Below, piece after piece: positions 33,292-41,250 of a stretch of DNA of 58,389 bases (within the stretch, counting starts at the first letter, position 1; the number at the start of each line of letters is the position of its first letter). The notes beneath the pieces were generated by a model. That model worked only from the letters and a program-made list of their open reading frames with translations, was not told the origin of the DNA and did no database searches. The translations under genes and the position numbers were made by a program. Origin of the DNA: Bacteroidia bacterium (GTDB lineage Bacteria; Bacteroidota; Ignavibacteria; UBA10030); contig BQML01000015.1 in NCBI GenBank assembly GCA_022180565.1, positions 1 to 58,389 on the forward strand, written 5' to 3'.

Positions 33292-34301
33292 GAGGCACCT
33301 GTGGCCATGTCCGTCGGTTCAGCGTGAAGCCGATGTCCCGTCTTCTGCAGAAAGACGTCCTCCAGACTGGGCTTGCGGAGAGTTGTCGACTCGATGAGGT
33401 CCGGAAAGGAGCGGACGAGTTTCGGCAGGATCTCTGCCCCACCATGCACACGCAGATGCAATTCGTTGTTGCTGACAGTGCCATCCAGACGGAACTGCCG
33501 ATAAATCCCTCTCTTCAGTTTCCGGAGGTCCGAAGATTGGAGGATCACGATGTCCCCGCCGAGAACGCCCTTCAATTCACTCGGTGAACCCACCGCGACG
33601 GCCTCTCCTCTGTCCATAATGACCACCCGGTCACAGCGGTCCGCTTCGTCGGTCAAATGGGTGGTCAGCACCGCGCACAGAGAGGACGAACGAAGGGTTT
33701 CCTTCAGGAAGTGCCAGAATTCGAGGCGCGCCGCGGGGTCGAGGCCGGTGGACGGTTCGTCGAGCAGAAGCACCCGCGGTTTGTGGAGAATTCCCTTTGC
33801 GAGCTCGACCCGTCTTTGAAGACCCCCGGAGAGCTGTTCAACGCGTTCATGCCGGCGATCCCACAGCCGAAACGCCTCGAGTGATTCCTTGATTCGGGCC
33901 GCGAGGACGGGCTGAGGAAGTCCATAGAGAAGGCCGTGAAAATAAAGATTTTCCAGTACCGTGAGTTTATCATCGAGGGCGGGGGATTGAAAGACAACGC
34001 CCAAATGCGCCCGTGCCTCAGCAGGGTGTTGTACAATATTCCAGCGTTCGAGAAACACCGAGCCATCCGCCGGAAGGGCCAGCGTTGCCATGATTTTCAG
34101 AAGGGTGCTCTTCCCACTGCCATTCGGTCCCAGAATAGCGACGGCTTCCCCCTCTCTTGCCTCGAGGGATATTCCCCGGAGGACGACCCGGCCGGGATAC
34201 GCGTAGGCCAATCCGATCACCCGGAGAACCGGAGGTGAGGAGGGTATTGGCCGGGGTGTCCGTGAACGAACCGGGCCGGTGTGTGAACGTTGCCTCTTCA
34301 C
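33288..34301 (-). CDS. ABC transporter ATP-binding protein (ABC-2/NodI-like)
   Basis: The 337-residue protein carries Walker A GPNGSGKST, signature LSGGLQRRVELA, Walker B VLLLDEPSTGLDP and the switch His in LTTHLTDEAD. A C-terminal DUF4162-like segment (about 250-320) is present, as in drug- and lipid-export ATPases. It works with the ABC-2 permease encoded 4 nt into its end. The N-terminal 25 residues are Pro/Arg-rich and may be over-called. It overlaps the heme O synthase stop by 4 nt. Confidence 0.9.
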   Translation of the reverse strand: MKRQRSHTGPVRSRTPRPIPSSPPVLRVIGLAYAYPGRVVLRGISLEAREGEAVAILGPNGSGKSTLLKIMATLALPADGSVFLERWNIVQHPAEARAHLGVVFQSPALDDKLTVLENLYFHGLLYGLPQPVLAARIKESLEAFRLWDRRHERVEQLSGGLQRRVELAKGILHKPRVLLLDEPSTGLDPAARLEFWHFLKETLRSSSLCAVLTTHLTDEADRCDRVVIMDRGEAVAVGSPSELKGVLGGDIVILQSSDLRKLKRGIYRQFRLDGTVSNNELHLRVHGGAEILPKLVRSFPDLIESTTLRKPSLEDVFLQKTGHRLHAEPTDMATGAS

Positions 34302-35218
34302 ACTTTGTCAACCGTCATGAGGAAAAACAGGGATGGGAGATAGATAAGAGAGGCAAAGAATACGAATCGCGCTATGGCATTGACTTTCGCGCTTTGGACT
34401 TCAGGTGCGGCGCTGTGTCGGAGAAAGAGTGCGCAGGGGACCAGGAATGCCGCACCAAGAACGGCGGCGCCTGCAACGTACATGGGACCGACAAGGCCGA
34501 CGCCGGCCAGAGCGAGGCTTGCCGGGAGTAAGGCAGCGGCATGGAGCAATGTTTGAAAGCCGGTCCGGATTCCTTTCGGATCGGAAACGGTGAGCATACG
34601 ATAGCCCGCTCTCGCGTAGTCTTTCCGGTACATCCACGCGAGAGAAAAGAAGTGCGGCATCTGCCAGAAGAACAATATGAGGAAAAGAATGGCGGCCGAA
34701 GCGTCGAGCGAACCGCCGGCGGCGGTCCATCCAAGAACGGGCGGGAGAGCCCCGGGTACGGCCCCGACCAGTGTGGCATACCATGTGACCCGCTTCATCG
34801 GCGTGTAAACGAAGACGTAAAGCACAAACGTTGCAAGACCAAGGGCGCCTGTCAGCGGATTGAGCAGGAGAAAGAGGATGGCAAGCCCCATCAACGAGGC
34901 CGTGCTGCCGAAAACAAGCGCATGAAGCGCAGGGATGCGTCCTGCAGGAAGCGGTCTGCGCTCCGTACGCTTCATGAGTGCGTCGAAAGAACGCTCGGCG
35001 TACTGATTCAGCGCTCCTGCACCGCCTCCGAGAAGCAATGTTCCAAAACCGACTGCAAGGAAGGCCTGAAGGTGAAGTTCCCCTGCCGCGAGGTAATAGC
35101 CCCCGACGGCAGTGAGGACAGATAATCCCGTCAATTCGGGCTTCATCAACTCGAGAAAATCGAGGATACGCGAGCGGGAGACGGAACGAGCCGCACGCAG
35201 ACTGGTGTGACCGTTCAT
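34298..35218 (-). CDS. ctaB: Protoheme IX farnesyltransferase (heme O synthase)
   Basis: The 306-residue UbiA-family prenyltransferase has nine predicted membrane segments. The first Asp-rich motif is NQYAERSFDALMKRTERRPL, where the usual second Asp is Glu (N-x3-E-x3-D). The region YTPMKRVTWYATLVGAVPGA is also typical. It adds a farnesyl group to heme B, giving heme O for conversion to heme A by CtaA encoded just upstream (4 nt overlap). It serves the cytochrome oxidase operon. Confidence 0.93.
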   Translation of the reverse strand: MNGHTSLRAARSVSRSRILDFLELMKPELTGLSVLTAVGGYYLAAGELHLQAFLAVGFGTLLLGGGAGALNQYAERSFDALMKRTERRPLPAGRIPALHALVFGSTASLMGLAILFLLLNPLTGALGLATFVLYVFVYTPMKRVTWYATLVGAVPGALPPVLGWTAAGGSLDASAAILFLILFFWQMPHFFSLAWMYRKDYARAGYRMLTVSDPKGIRTGFQTLLHAAALLPASLALAGVGLVGPMYVAGAAVLGAAFLVPCALFLRHSAAPEVQSAKVNAIARFVFFASLIYLPSLFFLMTVDKV

Positions 35219-36231
35219 GCCAGAACCTCCGAGCCGAGCACCGCGGGGGAGCGGCGGTGGAACCTAAGCCCGGCGAGCCGTGCAACGTGCAGGGCGAGAA
35301 GGACGCAAGCGACGAGCGTCAACGCGCCTAAAGCAACGTGTGCCGTGGCAACGAGTTCGTTCTTCCTCGTGAGAACGGTGAATGCGCCGAGTGTGCCCTG
35401 GGCCAACACGAGGATCAGAATGGCCTTTGAGAGCAAACGGGTTTGCCTCACAGGCGAACGTCTGAACAGGACAGCGACGCTCCCCGCCGCGATCAGGACA
35501 GCGAGAGCCCAAAACCGGTGAGCGACGTGCACCAGCACCTGCAAAGCCGTCACGGGCCCATCGGCAGCAATCCGTATATGACTATCCAAGAGGATCCGGT
35601 TATAGTGCTCAAGCGCCTGAGCGTCAAGCGGAGGGAACACCGTTCCGAAGGCGAGCGGGAAGTCCGGAACGGCAAGTCCTGATTCCGTGTGACGCATGAT
35701 CGCTCCAAGAAGGAGCTGGAGAAAGACGACACCGACCGCTCCTGCCGTGATCCGGAAGAGCCTCCTCCCTTGCTGTTCACCATATCCCCCGCCGTTGTTG
35801 TTCTCCCACCAGGGGGAAGTAAAAAGGGCAATGGATGCGACAAGGCAGAAAAACGATTGTGCGAGGGCGGCGTGGCTCACTGAGATGACGGCCGGCAATA
35901 AGAAAATCACCGTCAGCCCGCCGAGCGCCCCTTGGAGGAGAACTGCACCAAGTGCAATAAATCCCAATCCCTTCACCCATCTTCGTCGTTCGGCCCTCCA
36001 TAGCCAAACTGCGAGAATCACGGTCAGAAACCCGACAAACGTGGCAATCATCCTGTGACCGTGTTCATAGAAAATCCCTCCTATCATCGGGGGCATCAAT
36101 TGCCCGTAGGAGAGCGGCCAGTCAGGAACGGCAAGTCCTGAGCCCGTACTTGTCACCATACCGCCGGCGATGATAAGGAAAAACGTGGAAAAAGCCGTAA
36201 AGAGAGCGTATCGGTGAAGATATTTGTTCAT
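35215..36231 (-). CDS. ctaA: Heme A synthase (COX15/CtaA family)
   Basis: The 338-residue protein has about eight membrane segments and conserved histidines in EHGHRMIATFVG, SHAALAQ, EHYNRILLDSH and VHVAHRFWALAV, with the repeated GSGLAVPDWPL / ESGLAVPDFPL motifs of the two four-helix halves. It oxidises the heme O methyl group to give heme A. It begins just after the terminator that follows coxB, so it may depend on read-through or a weak promoter. ctaB overlaps its stop by 4 nt. Confidence 0.93.
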   Translation of the reverse strand: MNKYLHRYALFTAFSTFFLIIAGGMVTSTGSGLAVPDWPLSYGQLMPPMIGGIFYEHGHRMIATFVGFLTVILAVWLWRAERRRWVKGLGFIALGAVLLQGALGGLTVIFLLPAVISVSHAALAQSFFCLVASIALFTSPWWENNNGGGYGEQQGRRLFRITAGAVGVVFLQLLLGAIMRHTESGLAVPDFPLAFGTVFPPLDAQALEHYNRILLDSHIRIAADGPVTALQVLVHVAHRFWALAVLIAAGSVAVLFRRSPVRQTRLLSKAILILVLAQGTLGAFTVLTRKNELVATAHVALGALTLVACVLLALHVARLAGLRFHRRSPAVLGSEVLA

Positions 36232-36237
36232 GATTCA

Positions 36238-36275
36238 CAAAAATGAAAAGCTGCCTTTCTCCGTCGAAAGGCAGC
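36238..36275 (-). terminator. Terminator-like hairpin between coxB and ctaA
   Basis: Minus strand: perfect 10 bp stem GCTGCCTTTC/GAAAGGCAGC around a 6 nt loop, followed by TTTTCATTTTT. It lies 22 nt after the coxB stop and only 7 nt before the ctaA start, so it probably attenuates rather than isolates expression of the heme-synthesis genes. Confidence 0.8.
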
Positions 36276-36297
36276 CGGGGGTTTCAACCTCCCTTGT

Positions 36298-37236
36298 TTA
36301 CTGAAGGTAGAGGGCTTCTTCCGCCAGCCAAGCCTCGTACGCTTCGGGGGTCTTCACGCTCACAAATCCCCGCATGCGATAGTGTCCGAGTCCGCACAGT
36401 TGCGCGCAGGCGATCTCCATGGGGGTTTCCGGCGCGGCCCGAACTTCGGTGTAACCCGACGCCACGAGTTGCTCCACAACATCGGGAAAGAGAATACTCC
36501 CGGCGGGAACGATGACAACACTGTCTTTGTCGACATAGTCCTGCATGGTCATCATTGTCATCAAGTTGACCCCGGGATTGATGAGAGAGTACGTTTTCGT
36601 CATTGCAACCCTGATATGCTCTGTCGTTTCGATCGGCTCAAACCATACCGGAATCACCTGCCCCGGGATAACGTCCTGCTTGACACGCAACAGGGGAATA
36701 CTGAATGAATGGATGACATCTTTCGACGTCAGCCGCACGATCACAGGTTTTCCCACAGGAACGACGAGTTGATTGATCGTTACGATATCATCCTTGCCGT
36801 CCGGGTCGGAACGGTCAAGGCCTATGGGGTTGTCCGCCGAAACGAGGTTGACATCGGTTGCGCCAAAGAATCCGTCGGCGCCCGGATAGTGGACGTTCCA
36901 CGCAAATTGTTCGGCCACCACGCGGACAACAATGGCATCCTTGTCCTCGGGGAATTCATTCACGCGTTGAGCCCAGAGAGGAACGGCAAAGCCGATAATG
37001 AGGATGCCTTCAAAGACGGCAACGGCGATCTCGAGGTAGGTTGACGCATGGGTCTTGGCGCCCTGATAATCAGCTTTCTGGTGCCTTGTGCGTCGAAAGC
37101 GGATCAGCACGTACGTAAAGAAGATCCCCCATCCAATAAAGAGGGCGAACATCAGCCAGTGGACGACGCCAATCATGTTATCGATGTCGGCGCCGTGGGC
37201 CGATGCGTCTGGGGGAAGACCGAGAAAATCAAGCAT
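36298..37236 (-). CDS. coxB: Cytochrome c oxidase subunit II
   Basis: The 312-residue protein has two N-terminal membrane helices (about 22-45 and 66-90) and a periplasmic cupredoxin domain with the CuA motif CAQLCGLGHYRM (Cys, Cys, His and Met ligands) plus the upstream His in DVIHSFSIP and the aromatic patch EQFAWNVHYPG. It accepts electrons from cytochrome c or a copper protein and passes them to subunit I. There is no fused cytochrome c domain. Unusually it is the last gene of the oxidase run, after subunits I, III and IV and two small membrane proteins. Confidence 0.95.
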   Translation of the reverse strand: MLDFLGLPPDASAHGADIDNMIGVVHWLMFALFIGWGIFFTYVLIRFRRTRHQKADYQGAKTHASTYLEIAVAVFEGILIIGFAVPLWAQRVNEFPEDKDAIVVRVVAEQFAWNVHYPGADGFFGATDVNLVSADNPIGLDRSDPDGKDDIVTINQLVVPVGKPVIVRLTSKDVIHSFSIPLLRVKQDVIPGQVIPVWFEPIETTEHIRVAMTKTYSLINPGVNLMTMMTMQDYVDKDSVVIVPAGSILFPDVVEQLVASGYTEVRAAPETPMEIACAQLCGLGHYRMRGFVSVKTPEAYEAWLAEEALYLQ

Positions 37237-37248
37237 CGTGGGACTCTC

Positions 37249-37494
37249 CTAGTTAGGGCTGGGCATCTGAACGGAACCGCCGAACGTCATTCTCGCACGG
37301 CGCCGCACACGAAGGGCAAATAAGACAACGCCTGTGAGAACTGTTCCTGTCACGACAATGAGGAAGAGGATTGCCCATTGTGCTCCCTCAACCTCTGCAG
37401 ACGCCGGATCTCCAAAACAGACCGGGCAGGCTGCAGCGCGGACAGGTAGGGTCAGAGAAACCAGAATGACACTTGCAAGGATCCTTCGCTTCAT
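37249..37494 (-). CDS. Small membrane protein with CPVCFGDP motif in the oxidase operon
   Basis: The 81-residue protein has a signal-like N-terminus, the motif CPVCFGDPAS (about 23-32) and one later membrane helix (about 42-63), ending in a basic, short cytoplasmic tail. The Cys pair would face the periplasm right after the first helix, a site suited to copper or thiol chemistry. I do not know a characterised homologue. It sits 12 nt before coxB and 10 nt after a 68-residue membrane protein, so an oxidase assembly or copper-handling role is likely but inferred. Confidence 0.75.
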   Translation of the reverse strand: MKRRILASVILVSLTLPVRAAACPVCFGDPASAEVEGAQWAILFLIVVTGTVLTGVVLFALRVRRRARMTFGGSVQMPSPN

Positions 37495-37504
37495 GTCTCA
37501 CTCC

Positions 37505-37711
37505 TCAGAAGGATTGCAAATTCTTGAACTTCCGCAGGAAGCGGGTCGCGTAGATGACGAGGCCTCCGCCGATGCTGAAACAGACGAGTCCGGCGAAAAC
37601 GTTGATCACCTCAACCGCGAGGGGGTTAGCGAACAGGAACCACAGGCCGAATCCGGCGAAGAAGGCAACAGAAACGCTGATGAAAAAAATGTGAAAAGAT
37701 TTCAGAGACAT
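37505..37711 (-). CDS. Small two-helix membrane protein of the oxidase operon
   Basis: The 68-residue protein consists of two hydrophobic helices (about 7-28 and 33-56) with a basic tail (RFLRKFKN). No motif is recognised. Tight spacing (3 nt after COX4-like, 10 nt before the CPVC protein) and matching strand make it a real member of the operon, perhaps a small oxidase subunit. Confidence 0.65.
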   Translation of the reverse strand: MSLKSFHIFFISVSVAFFAGFGLWFLFANPLAVEVINVFAGLVCFSIGGGLVIYATRFLRKFKNLQSF

Positions 37712-37714
37712 GAC

Positions 37715-38014
37715 TCAGTCGATGGTATCGTGATAACCCAAGAGGGGAAGAGAAATCAACGCGATGAAAAACACGACAGTCAACAGCAGTGTCACATACA
37801 CCAGCTTCTTTTCCGAGATCAGGTGCATGAAGTAGGATGCAACGAGTCCTCCTTTGATCGATGCAATGAAGAGGGCGACGATGACTGCAGGTACAATACT
37901 GAGATGCATATAGGACACTGCGACCGTGATCACGGTCAGACCAAGGAGGGCGACAAAGACAAGGACGTAGGTCCTGACATGTTTTCGAATTTCATCCTGC
38001 GATGCGTGTTCCAT
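37715..38014 (-). CDS. Cytochrome c oxidase subunit IV-like protein
   Basis: From ATG 38014 the protein has 99 residues with three membrane helices (about 16-36, 41-62 and 68-92) and the motif IKGGLVASYFMHL typical of prokaryotic COX4/CyoD-type subunits. The longer frame to 38095 overlaps coxC and was rejected. It follows coxC by 10 nt. These subunits stabilise the oxidase core. Confidence 0.82.
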   Translation of the reverse strand: MEHASQDEIRKHVRTYVLVFVALLGLTVITVAVSYMHLSIVPAVIVALFIASIKGGLVASYFMHLISEKKLVYVTLLLTVVFFIALISLPLLGYHDTID

Positions 38015-38024
38015 GGGGCGGCTC

Positions 38025-38615
38025 CTACAAAAGATACAATGTCGGAAAGAGAAAGATCCAGACGAGATCCACAAAATGCCAGTATAGTCCGGCAACCTCC
38101 ACCCTATTGGTAAAGCGCTCAGGTTCGGTGTCCCACATGCGACTGCCGGGTCCCCAGAAGTACGTGTTTACGATGATGCCGCCGATGACGTGTAATCCGT
38201 GAAGACCGGTGAGGGTAAAGTACGTCGCGTAGAACAGATCTTCCGCGGGTGAAAGGCCGTGAGAGAACTTTGCTCCATATTCGAAGGCCTTGACGACAAG
38301 GAAACCGAAACCGCAAAGGATGGTAAGACCCATGTATCGGCGGTATTTCGCAAAGTCCTTCATCTTTAACGAAGCCCAGGAAAGAACCATCGTCACGCTG
38401 GAGCCGATCAGAATGACGGTGTTGATGAACGCCAGCGGAACGTTCAGGAGCTGGGAGCCGTGCGGCCATTCGACAGCCGCTACCCTCAGGAGAATATAGG
38501 CTGAAAAGAGAGAACCGAACAGCATGACCTCAGATGCAAGGAACAGCCAGATTCCAAGCTTGGCGTTGTGGAGCCCTGTATCGGGACGGGTCGTGACGGT
38601 ATAGGGAATTTGCAT
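38025..38615 (-). CDS. coxC: Cytochrome c oxidase subunit III
   Basis: From ATG 38615 the protein has 196 residues with five membrane helices, as in short bacterial subunit III proteins. Motifs include KLGIWLFLASEVMLFGSLFSAY near the N-terminus (broken here by loops), TGLHGLHVIGG and GLYWHFVDLVWIFLFP at the C-terminus. An upstream extension of the frame to 38759 overlaps coxA and was rejected. It starts 16 nt after coxA. Confidence 0.93.
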   Translation of the reverse strand: MQIPYTVTTRPDTGLHNAKLGIWLFLASEVMLFGSLFSAYILLRVAAVEWPHGSQLLNVPLAFINTVILIGSSVTMVLSWASLKMKDFAKYRRYMGLTILCGFGFLVVKAFEYGAKFSHGLSPAEDLFYATYFTLTGLHGLHVIGGIIVNTYFWGPGSRMWDTEPERFTNRVEVAGLYWHFVDLVWIFLFPTLYLL

Positions 38616-38631
38616 GATCGGGTGATCCGCT

Positions 38632-40509
38632 TTAGGGTACGTTCTGTGGAGTATAGTCCTTGGCCGCGTCGGGGACGCTGTACTCATAGGGTCCTCGGTA
38701 CACTTCGGGAATGCTCGTGAAGTTCCCGTGCGGCGGCGGGGTCGGCGTCTGCCATTCAAGCGTTGTTGCGCCCCATGGATTGTCGGACTCGACCTGTCTC
38801 CCCTTCTTCATACTCCAGAAGAAGTTCAGAATGAAGGGTATTTGGAAGAGGGCAAGGGCCCATGCAGAGATTGACATGACTTCATTCCACTGGAGAACGT
38901 TCTGTGCATGCGCGTATTGGGCTCCGCCATCATAGAGGCGCCGTGAAACACCGGCAAGCCCCTGGATCAGCATGGGAAAGAAAATACCGTTCATGCAAAC
39001 GAGGGATCCCCAGAAGTGTATTTTTCCAAGCGTCTCGTTCATCATGCGGCCCGTCACCTTTGGATACCAATAGTAAATCCCCGCGAACAGGGCAAAGATG
39101 GTTCCCGGTGCCACGACATAGTGGAAGTGACCGATGACGTAATAGGTATCATGGAGATGAATATCCGTTGGAGCCAGACCGAGCGGTAATCCCGTGAGGC
39201 CTCCGATTCCGAACATCGGCAGAAAAGCGATAGCGAACAGCATCGGTACCGTGTACCGGATGGATCCCCCCCACAGAGATATGATCAGAGCGCTCAGAAT
39301 GATCACCGAGGGAATCGAGATGATCATCGTGGTTGTCTGAAAGAACGTGCTGATCACCGTTCCCATGCCGGTCATGAACATGTGGTGGGCCCACACGATG
39401 AAGGACATGAAGCCGAGAAAGATAGACGCGTACACCAGCGAACGATATCCCCAGAGCGGCTTCCGCGTGTTATTGGCTATGATCTCTGCCACGATGCCCA
39501 TGGCGGGAAGAATCAGGACATAAACCTCCGGATGAGCGAGGAACCAGAAGAGGTGCTGCCACAAGAGGGGGCTCCCTCCTCCCGCCACATCAAGTACTTG
39601 TCCGCTGATGACCAAGCCGCTCGGCAGAAAGAAACTCGTTCCCGCAAGGCGGTCCATAAGCTGGAGGATAGCCGCTCCCTCGAGCGGGGGAAATGCGAGC
39701 AGGAGAAGGAACGATGTCACAAACTGCGCCCACACGAAAAACGGAAGGCGCATGAAGGTAAGTCCCTTGGCTCGTAATTGGACAATGGTCACGATAAAGT
39801 TCACAGAGCCGAGGAGGGACGAGGTGATGAGAAAGACCATCCCAAAGAGCCAGACGGTTTGCCCCGTGGTGGCAATGTCTGCCAGCGGCGGATAGGACGT
39901 CCAACCGGAGTTCGCCGCTCCTCCCGGGACAAAGAAGCTTGTCAGCATCACCAGGCCGCCCACAAAGTAGGACCAGTAGCTCATCATATTGAGCTTGGGA
40001 AAGGCCATGTCGGGCGCGCCGACCTGAAGGGGCACCACATAGTTGCCAAACCCTCCGACGGCAAGGGGAACGACCCCGAGAAAGATCATAATGGTTCCGT
40101 GCATCGCGCCGAAGGAGTTATAGAGCTCAGGAAGCATGATCCCTTCGGGGAACAAAACTTCATCGGAGACCATCCACCAGACCAGCCATGCAATCCCTCC
40201 GAAGAGAAGTCCGACGAGAAGCGTAAGGCGGCGCTTGCTGTAAACCCCCACCGCGAGAGCAGCCACGCCTATCACCGCCGGAAGGAGAGCGAACCATTCG
40301 CCGGGGATGCCCTTGGTCGGATAGGCGATTTGCCACCGCATCAGCATCATCAGGGTAAACCCGAGGAACAGAAACAGGAGTGCGGTCATCATGTACTGAA
40401 TGCCGATGACCTTGTGATCGAGAGAGAACACGTACGTTCGCCAGAACCCCGCATGCTCTTCATGATGAGTGCCGGCGGCCGCCGGCGTTGCAGCAGCGAC
40501 ATGTTGCAC
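38632..40509 (-). CDS. coxA: Cytochrome c oxidase subunit I (A1-type heme-copper oxidase)
   Basis: The 625-residue protein has at least twelve membrane helices and the heme and copper ligands of subunit I: AMHGTIMIF near helix II, LFWFLAHPEVYVLILP with the Glu/Tyr of the HPEVY motif (A1-type D channel), VWAHHMFMTGM with the CuB histidine pair, and GHFHYVVAPGT with the heme ligands. It reduces oxygen to water and pumps protons. It is preceded by a cupredoxin-like gene (27 nt) and followed by coxC. Confidence 0.97.
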   Translation of the reverse strand: MQHVAAATPAAAGTHHEEHAGFWRTYVFSLDHKVIGIQYMMTALLFLFLGFTLMMLMRWQIAYPTKGIPGEWFALLPAVIGVAALAVGVYSKRRLTLLVGLLFGGIAWLVWWMVSDEVLFPEGIMLPELYNSFGAMHGTIMIFLGVVPLAVGGFGNYVVPLQVGAPDMAFPKLNMMSYWSYFVGGLVMLTSFFVPGGAANSGWTSYPPLADIATTGQTVWLFGMVFLITSSLLGSVNFIVTIVQLRAKGLTFMRLPFFVWAQFVTSFLLLLAFPPLEGAAILQLMDRLAGTSFFLPSGLVISGQVLDVAGGGSPLLWQHLFWFLAHPEVYVLILPAMGIVAEIIANNTRKPLWGYRSLVYASIFLGFMSFIVWAHHMFMTGMGTVISTFFQTTTMIISIPSVIILSALIISLWGGSIRYTVPMLFAIAFLPMFGIGGLTGLPLGLAPTDIHLHDTYYVIGHFHYVVAPGTIFALFAGIYYWYPKVTGRMMNETLGKIHFWGSLVCMNGIFFPMLIQGLAGVSRRLYDGGAQYAHAQNVLQWNEVMSISAWALALFQIPFILNFFWSMKKGRQVESDNPWGATTLEWQTPTPPPHGNFTSIPEVYRGPYEYSVPDAAKDYTPQNVP

Positions 40510-40536
40510 GGATGAATTCCTTCTCTGGTTCGGGGC

Positions 40537-41220
40537 TTAGTTGGGGTACCTGAATTCGGCCGTTGCCTTTCCGGCTGCGGGGACCGTGATCTTGATGGTC
40601 TTTGTGCCGTATTTCTCGTGCCAGGCCTCAAGCGTATATTCTCCGGCGGGCACATTTTTGAGCGTGAAGGATCCATTATCATCCGTGACGGCAAAATACG
40701 GATGGTCAAAAACGCCGATATAGGCGCCCATCCAGGAGTGGACGTCGCATTTCACCTTGAAGGTTTCAACTTTGTCGAATGTCTTCGTCAGCTTATGACC
40801 CTTGATCGGCTGGCCGGCGTTGAACGCGGGATTCTTTTCGGACAGCGTATGAACATTATGGAGGGTATTGTCGCTGTTCCGGATCTCCACGGGCTGACCA
40901 GTCTGCACGCCCAGAACATGGGGAATGTACATACAGCCTTGTTGATCGAAAAGGGCCTTCTCTTTCGGCGCGGAATGCTTGCCCACAGATCCTTTGATAT
41001 ACACCAGAACATTCTTCAGCGTTCCGTTCTTGTTGACGACGACTTCCTCACTCGTCACCGGTGTTTTGTGCGCCGCCCGGCAAAAACGGTCTGCATCCAT
41101 CCGCAGACGCGGCATTTCGGGTGCAGTCCCTGAAAATGAAACCTTGCCCGTGACGTCACCCGCAGTGACCATCCCGACGCAGATGATCGTGAGACAAACG
41201 GCGCGGAAGAGCTTTCTCAT
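40537..41220 (-). CDS. Exported cupredoxin-like protein with carboxypeptidase-regulatory-like tail
   Basis: From ATG 41220 the 227-residue protein has a signal peptide (about 1-20). A plastocyanin-like core holds candidate copper ligands His121/His124 (LHNVH), Cys158 and His161 (KCDVHSWM) and Met164, the expected H...C-x2-H-x2-M order. It ends with a beta-sandwich segment DNGSFTLKNVPAGEYTLEAW (about 181-200) typical of carboxypeptidase-regulatory-like domains. It lies between the multiheme cytochrome and coxA, so it could carry electrons from the bc-type complex to the oxidase or deliver copper. It has two further Cys (47 and 96) of unknown role. ATG 41250 is an alternative but puts charged residues before the signal. 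Confidence 0.75.
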   Translation of the reverse strand: MRKLFRAVCLTIICVGMVTAGDVTGKVSFSGTAPEMPRLRMDADRFCRAAHKTPVTSEEVVVNKNGTLKNVLVYIKGSVGKHSAPKEKALFDQQGCMYIPHVLGVQTGQPVEIRNSDNTLHNVHTLSEKNPAFNAGQPIKGHKLTKTFDKVETFKVKCDVHSWMGAYIGVFDHPYFAVTDDNGSFTLKNVPAGEYTLEAWHEKYGTKTIKITVPAAGKATAEFRYPN

Positions 41221-41250
41221 GATGTCCTCCTTCGATGATAAGAACAACAT

